From Phycisphaerales bacterium (GTDB lineage Bacteria; Planctomycetota; Phycisphaerae; Tepidisphaerales; Tepidisphaeraceae), in assembly GCA_020853095.1 (NCBI GenBank), contig JADYZN010000026.1, forward strand, positions 1 through 64,000: DNA of 64,000 nucleotides, written 5' to 3'. Both the position numbers and the translations under genes were made by a program. Positions 7,626 through 15,650 of the stretch are shown piece after piece; within the stretch, counting starts at the first letter, position 1, and the number at the start of each line of letters is the position of its first letter. The notes under the pieces are model-generated. The model did not search any database, was not told the DNA's origin, and was given only the letters and a program-made list of their open reading frames with translations.

Positions 7626-8957
7626 TTATTTGGTTTCGTTTTGTTTGTTGAGTTGTTCAAACGCCCGCCGGGCGGCACGGATTGTTTGCTCGATGGCCTG
7701 CTCATCGTGCTCCAGGCCGATGAACCATGCCTCAAATTGCGAGGGGGGAAGGAATATTCCGTCGTTCAGCATCAGGTGAAAGAAACGGGCGTAGCGCTCG
7801 GTGTCGCAGGAGGTGGCATCGGCATAATTTTGAACCTTTTGCCCTTGTTTACGAACGAAAAACGGGGTCAGCATCGATCCAACCCGGTTGATCGCCAGCG
7901 GAATTTTGGCGTCTTTGGACTCGGTTTCCAATCCTTTGGCCAGTTGTTGGGATCGTTCCTCCAGCCGGGTGTAACAGGAGGGTTCTTTGAGGATGTCCAT
8001 CGTGGCCAGGCCGGCGGCCATGGCCAGCGGGTTGCCGCTGAGGGTTCCGGCCTGATACACATCGCCGGATGGGCTGACCAGTTCCATGAGTTTGCGGCCG
8101 CCGCCATAGGCGCCGACCGGCAGGCCGCCGCCGATGACTTTGCCCAGGCAGGTCAGGTCGGGCTGGGCGTTGTAAAGCCCTTGGGCGCCATTCCAGCCGA
8201 CGCGGAATCCGGTCATCACCTCGTCGAAAATCAGAAGCGTTGCGCTGGCGGAACACAATTCGCGCAACTGCGACAAATAGTCGTCATTGGGTGGGACGAC
8301 GCCCATGTTGCCGGCGACCGGTTCGATGATGAAGGCGGCGATTTGCCCTTGGTATTTTTTGAAAGCCTCCCTGGCGGAATCAATGTCGTTGTAATCGACC
8401 AGGATCGTGTTTTGGGTGATGGATAGAGGGACGCCGGGGCTGGAGGGGGTTCCCAGGGTCAGTGCGCCCGATCCGGCCTGCACAAGCATGGAGTCGGCGT
8501 GGCCGTGATAGCAGCCGATGCACTTGATGATGAGGTCGCGCTTGGTGGCGGCACGGGCGAGCCGCACCGCGCTCATGGTCGCCTCGGTGCCGCTGTTGAC
8601 GAACCGCAACATTTCGATGGAAGGAATCGCCGCGGCGATGGCGCCGGCCAGTGCGGTTTCCCCTTCGGTGGGAGCGCCGAAGCTGGTTCCGCGGCCAATG
8701 GCCTTGGCCAAAGCGGCCTCAACCTGTTCGTTGGCGTGGCCGGCGATCAGTGGGCCATAGCTGGCGACGTAATCAATATATTTGTTGCCGTCGAGGTCGG
8801 TGAGGTTGCAGCCGGAGGCTTCCTTGATGAAAATGGGGGTCCCGCCGACGGCCTTGTAGGCCCGCACGGGAGAGGAGACCCCGCCAGGCATGAGTTGGCG
8901 GGCCTTGAGATACGCCGCTTCGGAATTGGCGAACGATCGGGTGGGTTGGTCTGCCAT
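7626..8957 (-). CDS. hemL: Glutamate-1-semialdehyde 2,1-aminomutase
   Basis: A 443-residue PLP enzyme that converts glutamate-1-semialdehyde to 5-aminolevulinate in the C5 tetrapyrrole pathway. It shows the family features in order: MPGGVSSPVRAYKAVGG near the N-terminus, FVNSGTEATMSAVRLARA (phosphate-binding region), LLIFDEVMTGFRVG (PLP-ring Asp) and LGKVIGGGLPVGAYGG, whose Lys is the Schiff-base residue. Length and order match the family. It appears monocistronic and divergent from the PEP-CTERM gene. Haem made by this pathway may serve respiratory enzymes, but no link to neighbours is visible. Confidence 0.96.
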   Translation of the reverse strand: MADQPTRSFANSEAAYLKARQLMPGGVSSPVRAYKAVGGTPIFIKEASGCNLTDLDGNKYIDYVASYGPLIAGHANEQVEAALAKAIGRGTSFGAPTEGETALAGAIAAAIPSIEMLRFVNSGTEATMSAVRLARAATKRDLIIKCIGCYHGHADSMLVQAGSGALTLGTPSSPGVPLSITQNTILVDYNDIDSAREAFKKYQGQIAAFIIEPVAGNMGVVPPNDDYLSQLRELCSASATLLIFDEVMTGFRVGWNGAQGLYNAQPDLTCLGKVIGGGLPVGAYGGGRKLMELVSPSGDVYQAGTLSGNPLAMAAGLATMDILKEPSCYTRLEERSQQLAKGLETESKDAKIPLAINRVGSMLTPFFVRKQGQKVQNYADATSCDTERYARFFHLMLNDGIFLPPSQFEAWFIGLEHDEQAIEQTIRAARRAFEQLNKQNETK

Positions 8958-9082
8958 AAGCGTTCAGGCGCATCTTATGGGGCATGGAAGGGAAATCAAA
9001 TGCTCCGGTCGATTTGGCATCAGGTTCCATCAAGTTTTGGGAACGCCGCTTCCGATGAGCAAGTCACAAAGGAAGGTTCGTC

Positions 9083-10639
9083 ATGATTCGATCGTTGCTG
9101 GTGGGATTGTCGGGATTGGGCCTGTGTGTGGTTCCCGCAATGGGCGGATTGCAGACGGTATGGAAGGGTGGATCGCTGGCGGACCCGGTCTTTTCGCTGT
9201 CGCAGGTGGTGATTTCCGATACCGGGGCCGTGTCGGCGGTGGTCGATCAGGACAACGGGGTCGATTACATCCCCGCGATTTTGTTTAATTCGACGCCCGG
9301 CACGAGCCAGACGCAGGTGCTGGTGCAGGGTGGATCGAGTCTTTTTGGCGGCGGCGGGGCGTTTAATGGATTTGCGAACGTCAGCATGACCGGCGGGGCG
9401 GGCGTCGGCGGGACGAGATTGACGTTCGCCGGCAGTTCGGATGCCGGCTCGCAGCAGTTCGGCGTGTTTCAGGTGGACATGGCGACGGGGGGAAGGACCG
9501 ACTATCGGGGTGTGGTTCAGGGCGATTTGGTTTTCGCGGGAGATGCCAACACGCATCCGTATTCATTTCAGCCATCGCCGGGCCAGGTGACGGATTTGTC
9601 GCTGGTGTCGGTGCATGTCAATGAATCGGGGCAGTCGTTGTTTGGGGGAAAGGTTGACAACGGACAGGTGTTGGCGAGCGTGGAGGGTGGGGCGGCGACG
9701 CGGTATCTGGATTCGACGCTGGGGTTGACGAATTTCAACGAGGATGGGCGGGCGTTGGCGCAGCGTCGGATCACCTCCGGCGGCGGGGCGGTGTTTCTGG
9801 CGGATGGATCGGGTGGCAACAATGCGATTTATCGCATGAGCGGTGCGATGCAGACGCCGCAGGCCTGGATCAACGGCCCGATCTCGGCCGGCGGCCAGGA
9901 TTACACGCCGTCGCAGGTGTTGGGGGCGACGGATGATACGGTGTTGTTTCAGGGGGTGGATGGGAATAACGATCGGTCCATTTTCATCAAGCATGGGTTG
10001 GATCCGATCAAGCAGGTGGGGATGTATGGCCAGACGTTGGTGGGGGAATATGCCGCCGGCGCGTTGACGGACAATGGCCTGGCGGCGTTTCTGGCGACCG
10101 ACAGCCAGGATCAGACGGAATTGCTTTTTTATGATGTGGCCGGAAACGGGCTGACGCAGCAGGTGGCCGCTCCGGGGACGGCCATCACGGGGACGCCCTG
10201 GCTGGTGCAACAGGTGGGGATCGATGGCCGGGCCGCGCCGATGCTCAATGAGAATGGCGTGGTGGTGTTTGGAGCGTGGATCACGGAAGATTTGAACGAT
10301 CCGGGTTTGCCGGCGCTGCTCTGGTGGGAGAATGGCCAGTTGCACCTGGTGGCCAAGGTGTTGGATGAAGTGGAACTGGATGGGGATGGCGGATACACCC
10401 TGACGGATGTATTGAGCGGCGGGCTGGGGTTGGAAGGGGACATCTACAAGGATGGACTGTCGGATACCAATCAACTGGCGTTCGGTGTCTCCTATACCGG
10501 CCCCAGCGGAGAAGGCACGGCCGTCCTGATCACCAGCGTGCCGGAACCGACGGGCGTGCTGTGGCTGGCGGCGGGGGGATGGGTTTTGATGCGGCGAAGG
10601 ATGAGGGGGGGCTGGTTCATTCCGGCCTGCGTTCATTGA
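9083..10639 (+). CDS. Secreted beta-propeller-like protein with PEP-CTERM-type tail
   Basis: A 518-residue exported protein. Residues 1-23 are a signal peptide; the middle is repetitive, beta-rich and Gly-rich (repeated patterns such as GGGAVFLADGSGGNNAIYRM and NGLAAFLATDSQDQTELLFY), resembling the beta-propeller proteins common in planctomycetes. The C-terminus has VPEPTGVLWLAAGGWVLMRR: a PEP motif, a short hydrophobic helix and a basic end, which is the PEP-CTERM sorting signal recognised by exosortases. A GGAAGG site precedes the ATG. No exosortase lies in the window. The 3' end overlaps the convergent small membrane gene by 23 bases. Confidence 0.75.
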   Translation: MIRSLLVGLSGLGLCVVPAMGGLQTVWKGGSLADPVFSLSQVVISDTGAVSAVVDQDNGVDYIPAILFNSTPGTSQTQVLVQGGSSLFGGGGAFNGFANVSMTGGAGVGGTRLTFAGSSDAGSQQFGVFQVDMATGGRTDYRGVVQGDLVFAGDANTHPYSFQPSPGQVTDLSLVSVHVNESGQSLFGGKVDNGQVLASVEGGAATRYLDSTLGLTNFNEDGRALAQRRITSGGGAVFLADGSGGNNAIYRMSGAMQTPQAWINGPISAGGQDYTPSQVLGATDDTVLFQGVDGNNDRSIFIKHGLDPIKQVGMYGQTLVGEYAAGALTDNGLAAFLATDSQDQTELLFYDVAGNGLTQQVAAPGTAITGTPWLVQQVGIDGRAAPMLNENGVVVFGAWITEDLNDPGLPALLWWENGQLHLVAKVLDEVELDGDGGYTLTDVLSGGLGLEGDIYKDGLSDTNQLAFGVSYTGPSGEGTAVLITSVPEPTGVLWLAAGGWVLMRRRMRGGWFIPACVH

Positions 10640-10904
10640 TTTCAGTTGAATGAGAAGCCTGTTTTCCGCCGCCGGAGCGTTTTTTTGATCGCCTGCCGCC
10701 GGAGCCTTCGCCGACCCATCGGAACATCATGACAAAGCCGATCGCGAAGAACATCAGCAAGATCGGCACGCTGACCACCACGATCACTATCCTGATCCAG
10801 TTCCAGCCGAGGACCATCCAAACCTTATACATGCCCAGGATGGAATAGCAGGTGATGATGATTCCAATCGGGATGCGGATGATGTCGCCGACGCTGATTT
10901 TCAT
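10617..10904 (-). CDS. Small membrane protein, last gene of the nitrite-reductase operon
   Basis: A 95-residue protein (MKISVGDIIRIPIG) with two strongly hydrophobic stretches, around residues 8-30 and 33-58, then a basic, Gly/Ser-rich tail (GGRRSKKRSGGG). The ATG at 10904 follows the NnrS-like stop by 16 bases; an earlier in-frame ATG at 10967 would overlap that gene and is less likely. No family is recognised. Position at the end of the operon suggests a minor membrane component. Confidence 0.6.
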   Translation of the reverse strand: MKISVGDIIRIPIGIIITCYSILGMYKVWMVLGWNWIRIVIVVVSVPILLMFFAIGFVMMFRWVGEGSGGRRSKKRSGGGKQASHSTEINERRPE

Positions 10905-10920
10905 TCTTGCCGGATGATCA

Positions 10921-12117
10921 TCATACCCCGGTTCGCATCGACACCGCCAGACTGATGGATCGTCCATCGGAGCGCTGTCGCGGCGGGGTTTTGGGTTGGG
11001 CGGGCCGTCTTGAAAGTGCGGCGATGGTTTGAATCAAAAACAACACGATCGCCAGCGCCGCCAGCAGTCCCGCCCATTCGCGGCCGCCCCACCATTGGCC
11101 GACATCCGCGATGATCCGCCATGCGACGGCGGCTTCCAGCATCGCGATGTGAAGATAAAAGCGGGGCGAATAATCCATCTGCATGTTCAGGACGGCCGGG
11201 AAAATGATGGGCGCATGGCCAAAGATCATGGCGAAGACGAACCCCAGCAGCACGGCGTGCAGGATGGAATCGTAATGCAACCCCACCACCGGCGCGACGT
11301 GGACCCAACCGGCGGATGTGCCGTGAATCATCGGCAGAACCAGGACGTAAAACATCGCCAGCCCGCCGCTGATCGCCATCCAGAAGTATCCGGAGAGCAG
11401 GCAAAATGCCACGAATCGCGCCAGCCCTTTTTGTCGGATCGTCCGGCGGGCCAGATCATGAACCAGCAGCCAGGCCGACATCAACGGCATCGCCAGCCCG
11501 CTGATCAACCATCCCAGCCCCAGCCACCAGATGCTGAGGATCAACCCCAGGACGTACAAGCCGACCACGATGACGAAGCCTACGTGGCGGCCGCGCAACG
11601 CGGGGAGAAACCGGCTTAATTCCAGCCGTTCGCCGACGATCGTCAACACCAGAAACGCGATCCACCATGGAACAAGATAGGCGATCGGCCGTCCACCCAG
11701 CCACAACGCATTGCCCACCGCCCAGGCGATCGCGCCCAGCGTCATGGTGAGGATGAACATCGTCGGCTGGCGAAAAATGATGCCCGTGAAGACCGCGACC
11801 AAAAACAGGCTGCCGATCAGCAGCAGCCATTGCCCCACCACCGGCGGCAGCCCGACCAGCAGGCTGATTCCTCCCAAGGCGGAGAAGACCGGCGATCCGT
11901 AGGTCCAGAGCTTTCCCAGCGCAACCGACCGTTCCAGGCTGATGACCGTGCCGAGAAACCCGCCGATCATCAGCGCGCCGTGATAGGTGACGGCCCCCGT
12001 GCCGATTTCGGGCCATTGCCAACCCATCCGGAGCAATCCGCCCCACATCCCCGCCAGCAGCAGGATGATGCCGCCCACGAGGATCGGCGCGCGACGGACT
12101 GTTTTGGACAGCGTCAT
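10921..12117 (-). CDS. NnrS-like polytopic membrane protein
   Basis: A 398-residue protein with about ten to twelve transmembrane helices. Histidines within or next to helices (TYHGALMIGGFLGTVISLE, VGLHYDSILHAVLLGFVFAM, IFGHAPIIFPAV) resemble the pattern of NnrS, a haem- and copper-containing membrane protein associated with nitric oxide metabolism. Its place in an operon with a NirK-like reductase supports a role in handling nitrogen oxides. The first ATG is nine bases after the cupin stop. Family assignment is by pattern only; the sequence could belong to a sister family. Confidence 0.65.
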   Translation of the reverse strand: MTLSKTVRRAPILVGGIILLLAGMWGGLLRMGWQWPEIGTGAVTYHGALMIGGFLGTVISLERSVALGKLWTYGSPVFSALGGISLLVGLPPVVGQWLLLIGSLFLVAVFTGIIFRQPTMFILTMTLGAIAWAVGNALWLGGRPIAYLVPWWIAFLVLTIVGERLELSRFLPALRGRHVGFVIVVGLYVLGLILSIWWLGLGWLISGLAMPLMSAWLLVHDLARRTIRQKGLARFVAFCLLSGYFWMAISGGLAMFYVLVLPMIHGTSAGWVHVAPVVGLHYDSILHAVLLGFVFAMIFGHAPIIFPAVLNMQMDYSPRFYLHIAMLEAAVAWRIIADVGQWWGGREWAGLLAALAIVLFLIQTIAALSRRPAQPKTPPRQRSDGRSISLAVSMRTGV

Positions 12118-12126
12118 GGGCCTGCC

Positions 12127-12492
12127 TTATCGCCAGGTTCCGCGCTTAAAATGCTCGGCCAGTTCCTTGTGATCTTCGGGCGTCGGCGGCGGGCTGACCA
12201 CCACCACCGCCACGGTGCGTTGATCGGCCCTGATGCCGCGCGCCTTGCCGGATTCGGCGTACAGCATCGCGCCGGGGCCGGCCTGTTGCAATTCCTGATC
12301 GTCGCTCACCAGTGTCGCCTGGCCTTCGATGATCAACAACGTCAAATCGCTTTTGGGATGATGCACCGGAATGGCCTGTCCGGCTTCCAATCCCACCACC
12401 ATCGTCTTGCTGCGCGGCGTCTGGGCCAGCGTCACCGCCTGAAATTTGTCGGCCGCGAAAGTGGCCTTGTCCTTGATCGACGAAATGATCAT
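12127..12492 (-). CDS. Small cupin domain protein
   Basis: A 121-residue single-domain cupin: VGLEAGQAIPVHHPKSDLTL gives the first motif (two His) and LIIEGQATLVSDDQ the second strand. The second metal-binding motif is weak, so the usual His at its end may be missing. A GGGAG site lies seven bases before the ATG. Cupins of this type in denitrification or nitrosative-stress operons are common but their chemistry is not settled. It may bind a metal or act as a sensor. Confidence 0.75.
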   Translation of the reverse strand: MIISSIKDKATFAADKFQAVTLAQTPRSKTMVVGLEAGQAIPVHHPKSDLTLLIIEGQATLVSDDQELQQAGPGAMLYAESGKARGIRADQRTVAVVVVSPPPTPEDHKELAEHFKRGTWR

Positions 12493-12601
12493 GTTTTTGC
12501 TCCCGTGATGATTGTTCGCACCATCTGCCGGCCGTCACAGGCCGCGGCGATTCCACGGCCCGCGACGACCAGACAGTTTTCAAAACCCAATCCAGCCATT
12601 C

Positions 12602-12841
12602 TCAGGCTGTTTTACCAATGCGGACGCGCCACACCGAGGGGCCTTGTTCCTGGTAATCCCAGGAGAATTTGCCCGAGTGTTCGGCCGCGAATTGGTAATA
12701 CAACGGCTTGGGGTCGTGATCGTTCACCAGTTCAAACGACTCTCCGCTTTTCAACCCGTGATAGGTCTGGAAGATCGTCGAGTGCCGCTGCGCCGGCGGC
12801 AAAGTGCGAACGTCAATGGTCTTGGCCAATGTCTGTGACAT
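12602..12841 (-). CDS. DUF2249 domain protein
   Basis: A 79-residue protein made entirely of a DUF2249 domain: TIDVRTLPPAQRHSTIFQTY, GLKSGESFELVNDHDPKPLY and FSWDYQEQGPSVWRVRIGK match the family order. DUF2249 proteins recur next to nitrite or nitric oxide reductase genes and fused to haemerythrin or DUF59 domains. The start at 12841 (MSQTLAK) is chosen because an AAAGGAG site lies just upstream; the in-frame ATG five codons earlier contains that site within the coding sequence. The fold resembles TusA-like sulfur proteins, but no conserved Cys is present. Confidence 0.85.
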   Translation of the reverse strand: MSQTLAKTIDVRTLPPAQRHSTIFQTYHGLKSGESFELVNDHDPKPLYYQFAAEHSGKFSWDYQEQGPSVWRVRIGKTA

Positions 12842-12890
12842 TATGGCTCCTTTCATAAAAAAAAATGCGCTGCGAATCGGCCGGCAAACG

Positions 12891-13532
12891 CTACCAGCCC
12901 AATTGTTTCTTACCCTCCGGGGTCATCTTGTCGTGCGACCACTTGGGCTCCCAGACCGTGGTGATCTGGATCGAATCGACGCCGGGGCATCGGCCGCGAA
13001 TGCTCTGTTCGGTGTCGCCGCGGATCTGATCCCCCAGCGGGCAGGCCGGCGTGGTCATCGTCATGCGGATGTGCACATCCCGGCCGACGACTTCCAGCCC
13101 ATAAATCAGACCCAGGTCCACGATGTTGACCCCCACCTCGGGGTCGAAAACGTGATAGAGCGCCTGGCGGACGGTTTCGACATCCGGCGGCGGCTGGTCA
13201 TGGTCGCCCGAACCTTTCAGGATGTGCTTCTGGTCCGGCACGTCAAAAGTGAAACCCGCCGCGCCACCTGCCACCTGTTGATAGTCGATTATCGCGCCGT
13301 TCAGCGATGAGAGGTCCTTGGCCGAACAAACCACCTTGATGCCGTGGGATTCGAAAACTTTGTCATCGTCATACGCGACATCCTCCAGGTCCAGCGAGTA
13401 ACGGCGAAGATGTCCATCCCCGGTGACGCCGACGCGCAATCGTTCCTTGGTTAGATCAAGCTGCTGCTCGGCGACCACCTTGCGAATCTGGTCGGCCGCC
13501 TTTTGTGTCAGTTCTATGCCTTGTCGATCCAT
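12891..13532 (-). CDS. IscA-like domain lacking cysteines fused to a MIP18/SufT-type (DUF59) domain
   Basis: A 213-residue fusion. Residues 1-103 follow the A-type iron-sulfur carrier fold (IELTQKAADQIRKVV, RLRVGVTGDGHLRRYSLDLE, GAAGFTFDVPD), but the three cluster-binding Cys of IscA/HesB are absent: the first position is in the DGHLRR loop and the CGC end is replaced by LKGSG. The only Cys here is C69, elsewhere in the domain. Residues 115-205 are a MIP18/PaaD domain (ALYHVFDPEVGVNIVDLGLI, TTPACPLGD) with conserved C164. The start is the ATG with GGAAG eight bases upstream. It probably helps mature a metalloprotein made by this operon; the first domain may be structural. Confidence 0.8.
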   Translation of the reverse strand: MDRQGIELTQKAADQIRKVVAEQQLDLTKERLRVGVTGDGHLRRYSLDLEDVAYDDDKVFESHGIKVVCSAKDLSSLNGAIIDYQQVAGGAAGFTFDVPDQKHILKGSGDHDQPPPDVETVRQALYHVFDPEVGVNIVDLGLIYGLEVVGRDVHIRMTMTTPACPLGDQIRGDTEQSIRGRCPGVDSIQITTVWEPKWSHDKMTPEGKKQLGW

Positions 13533-13564
13533 CGCAGCATCTTCCTTTCTCATCCCGTTACGGC

Positions 13565-14656
13565 TTATTCCACCACCAGCAGGCCCATCGCCCCTTTTTG
13601 TCCATGTCCCATCGCATGATTGACAAAGGGAAACTCGCCCGCGTTGTCGCACATCAGGTCAAATCCCATGCCACCGCCGGCGGGGACGGCCCAGGTCTGA
13701 ACCCCGTGAATCGCCGAGGCCGGCGGTTCGCCCAGATACACCGTCTCAAACTGCTCGCCCACAACGTGAAACGAACAAGGCAGCGTCGGGCCGGCGTTCA
13801 CCACCCAGAATCGCACCCGTTCCCCTTTTTTCACCCGGATCGGATCGCGCGAATACTGGTCCGGCCGGCCGTTGAAGGCCACCATGTCCGGCGACACCGA
13901 CAACATCTTGCTGAACACAAACGGCTGGACGCCATGCACGGCCGCCCCCAGGTAATATTCGCTTTGCACCAGCACGAATTCACGCGCCGGCGGCAATGGA
14001 TCCTTTGGCGAGACGATCAACGCCCCGAACATCCCCGCGCCGATGTGCAACAGCATCGGCTCCACCCCGCAGTGGTACAAAAACGCTCCGGCCCGGCCGG
14101 GTTTGAAGGAATAGCTGTGCGATTGACCCATCGCCACGGATCGAAACGCGGTTTTGGGGTCCAGCCTCGCCGCGTGAAAATCCATCGAATGCGGCATCAA
14201 GGTCGTGTTGGTGAGCGTGAAATTGACCGTGTCGCCCACCCGGCAATGAACCAACGGGCCGGGGATGTTGTCCTCAAACGTCCAGGCCGGCACGACCGTA
14301 TTGGGGGAGATGCGCAGCGCCAACTCGGTGGACTTCCAGTTCAGATTCAACACCCCATCCGCCGGCGGCGGAGGCAATTGCGGATCGAACCGCGTGAGCT
14401 TGGCCGATGGCGCCTGCGCCGCGATCTGGGGCGTCACCATGTCGGCCCCGGCGCCAGCGGCGTCACCATGCGACATTCCCGATCCATGGTCCGAACCGTT
14501 GTTCCCTTTTTCGGATTTGTCGGACGATTTTCGGTCGCACGAGGCCAGGAACAAACTCAATCCGGGCACCGCCAACGCCAGCATCGACCCCCGTCGAAGC
14601 AAACCGCGACGGCTGAGCCATGGCAAACGATCCAGATCATCCGAATTGTTCATCAT
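13565..14656 (-). CDS. nirK: NirK-like copper nitrite reductase (two-cupredoxin multicopper oxidase), predicted lipoprotein
   Basis: A 363-residue exported enzyme. Residues 15-40 have a twin-arginine run (SRRGLLRRGS) and a lipobox (LASC40), so it is probably an exported lipoprotein, then a Gly/His/Met-rich linker. Two cupredoxin domains follow. Type 1 copper ligands are H156, C196, H204, M209; type 2 ligands are H161, H195 and H347 (FVNHAMG). D159 in PHSMDFH and H297 in SFHVVG fit the catalytic Asp and His. All ligands for reduction of nitrite to NO are therefore present. It follows the azurin-like gene by 47 bases, a likely electron donor. A related oxidase cannot be excluded. Confidence 0.82.
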   Translation of the reverse strand: MMNNSDDLDRLPWLSRRGLLRRGSMLALAVPGLSLFLASCDRKSSDKSEKGNNGSDHGSGMSHGDAAGAGADMVTPQIAAQAPSAKLTRFDPQLPPPPADGVLNLNWKSTELALRISPNTVVPAWTFEDNIPGPLVHCRVGDTVNFTLTNTTLMPHSMDFHAARLDPKTAFRSVAMGQSHSYSFKPGRAGAFLYHCGVEPMLLHIGAGMFGALIVSPKDPLPPAREFVLVQSEYYLGAAVHGVQPFVFSKMLSVSPDMVAFNGRPDQYSRDPIRVKKGERVRFWVVNAGPTLPCSFHVVGEQFETVYLGEPPASAIHGVQTWAVPAGGGMGFDLMCDNAGEFPFVNHAMGHGQKGAMGLLVVE

Positions 14657-14703
14657 TCAAGCCCTCGTGGGAATGGAATTTCCGCTTGGCACGTCGGCAT
14701 CCG

Positions 14704-15195
14704 CTATTTCACGATCATCCGGCCGTGCATGAAGACGGCGTGGGTGGGAAACGTACAGAGAAAGTCATACTCCCCGGCCGCCGGTGCAACCAATTCGATG
14801 GTCTGGCTTTCGCCCGGCCCGAGGATTTTGGTATGGGCGATCACCTTGTCCAGCAACGAATCGGGAATCTCCCCCTTGGCCTTCAAGTCGGCGGAATTCA
14901 CGTCATTGGCAAAACTCCTGTAATCCTGCCCCGGTTTCAAAATCACCAGGTCATGCCCCATCGTGGTGATGGGCATTTTCCCGACGTTCTCAAATGTGAT
15001 GCGGACTTTCTCCCCCGGATGCACCACAAACCGTGTGATGTTGTAGCGCATGTCATCGTTGCCGGTGATGTGAATGGCCGCAACTCCATCCCGTCGAACC
15101 ACCGGATCATCCCCGGTATTTTCCGATTCGCTCTTAAAGCACCCGACGACCAGAGTCATCGCGACGAAAAACACAGACAAACCAACCCACTTCAT
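14704..15195 (-). CDS. Azurin/plastocyanin-like type 1 copper lipoprotein
   Basis: A 163-residue cupredoxin. The signal peptide ends in a lipobox (LVVGC19), so it is anchored outside the inner membrane. Ligands for a type 1 copper are H81 (TTMGHDLV), C147, H152 and M156 (CTFPTHAVFM), the same spacing as azurin. The segment YRSFANDVNSADLKAKGEI is also azurin-like. As the first gene of the operon it probably carries electrons to the NirK-like enzyme encoded next. Confidence 0.9.
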   Translation of the reverse strand: MKWVGLSVFFVAMTLVVGCFKSESENTGDDPVVRRDGVAAIHITGNDDMRYNITRFVVHPGEKVRITFENVGKMPITTMGHDLVILKPGQDYRSFANDVNSADLKAKGEIPDSLLDKVIAHTKILGPGESQTIELVAPAAGEYDFLCTFPTHAVFMHGRMIVK

Positions 15196-15232
15196 GCCCT
15201 GTTCCTATCCCATAAAACCAGTCACAAAAAGT

Positions 15233-15266
15233 GGATAAAGATATCGGCTTATCCTCTTTTGAGGAT
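15233..15266. promoter_or_regulatory. Two overlapping palindromes upstream of the azurin-nirK operon
   Basis: GGATAA (15233-15238) is mirrored by TTATCC (15249-15254) with a 10-base gap, and ATCCTC (15251-15256) by GAGGAT (15261-15266) with a 4-base gap. They lie 38-71 bases before the azurin start codon, in the promoter zone of the operon. They are candidate operators; no known consensus (FNR, NnrR, NsrR) matches exactly. Confidence 0.4.
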
Positions 15267-15322
15267 CGTAGGCCTCATCGGTCGCACAGGTCAAGAATGG
15301 GCATGCATGTTTTTCCGCCAAT

Positions 15323-15355
15323 GCAAAATCGCCCGGGCAGGCCGGGCGATTTTGC
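15323..15355 (-). terminator. Hairpin terminator after tRNA-Glu
   Basis: GCAAAATCGCCCGG (15323-15336) pairs perfectly with CCGGGCGATTTTGC (15342-15355) around a 5-nt loop. It lies 31 bases beyond the 3' end of tRNA-Glu and 128 bases before the azurin gene, so it probably ends the tRNA transcript and isolates the operon. Confidence 0.65.
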
Positions 15356-15385
15356 AAGGCATATGGTTTTGGAATAACCAGATAC

Positions 15386-15458
15386 TGACCCCGAGGGGAT
15401 TCGAACCCCTGTCGCCGCCGTGAAAGGGCGGTGTCCTGGGCCTCTAGACGACGGGGCC
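15386..15458 (-). tRNA. tRNA-Glu (TTC anticodon)
   Basis: A complete 73-nt cloverleaf on the minus strand. The acceptor GGCCCCG pairs with CGGGGTC, with discriminator A. The anticodon arm CCGCC-CTTTCAC-GGCGG carries TTC, and the T arm is CAGGG-GTTCGAATC-CCCTC in usual form. CCA is not encoded. Confidence 0.95.
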
Positions 15459-15587
15459 GTTGATTCCGGCAGGCTTGCGTGAAGCCGCCCAGGAACGAGC
15501 GACAGAGTATGCCGATCGGCCCGGCGGTCGTCAACTGATCACAGTCCGGAATTGGAGGATTTGGACGATCCGCAAGGAAATTCCATG

Positions 15588-15622
15588 AAAAAGGCCGCGA
15601 CTTGTTCGGTCGCGGCCTTTTG
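15588..15622 (-). terminator. Rho-independent terminator of the surface repeat protein gene
   Basis: AAAAGGCCGCGAC (15589-15601) and GTCGCGGCCTTTT (15609-15621) form a 13-bp stem with a 7-nt loop, with a run of T on the minus-strand 3' side. It starts 29 bases after the stop of the 15651-17651 gene. Confidence 0.85.
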
Positions 15623-15650
15623 GGTTGGTCAGGGAAGCCTTTGAATCGGC

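Noticed and set aside
11029-12858. Plus-strand frames opposite the NnrS-like, cupin and DUF2249 genes
   Set aside because: Arg/Pro/Gln-rich translations with no motif; they are antisense to a coherent operon.
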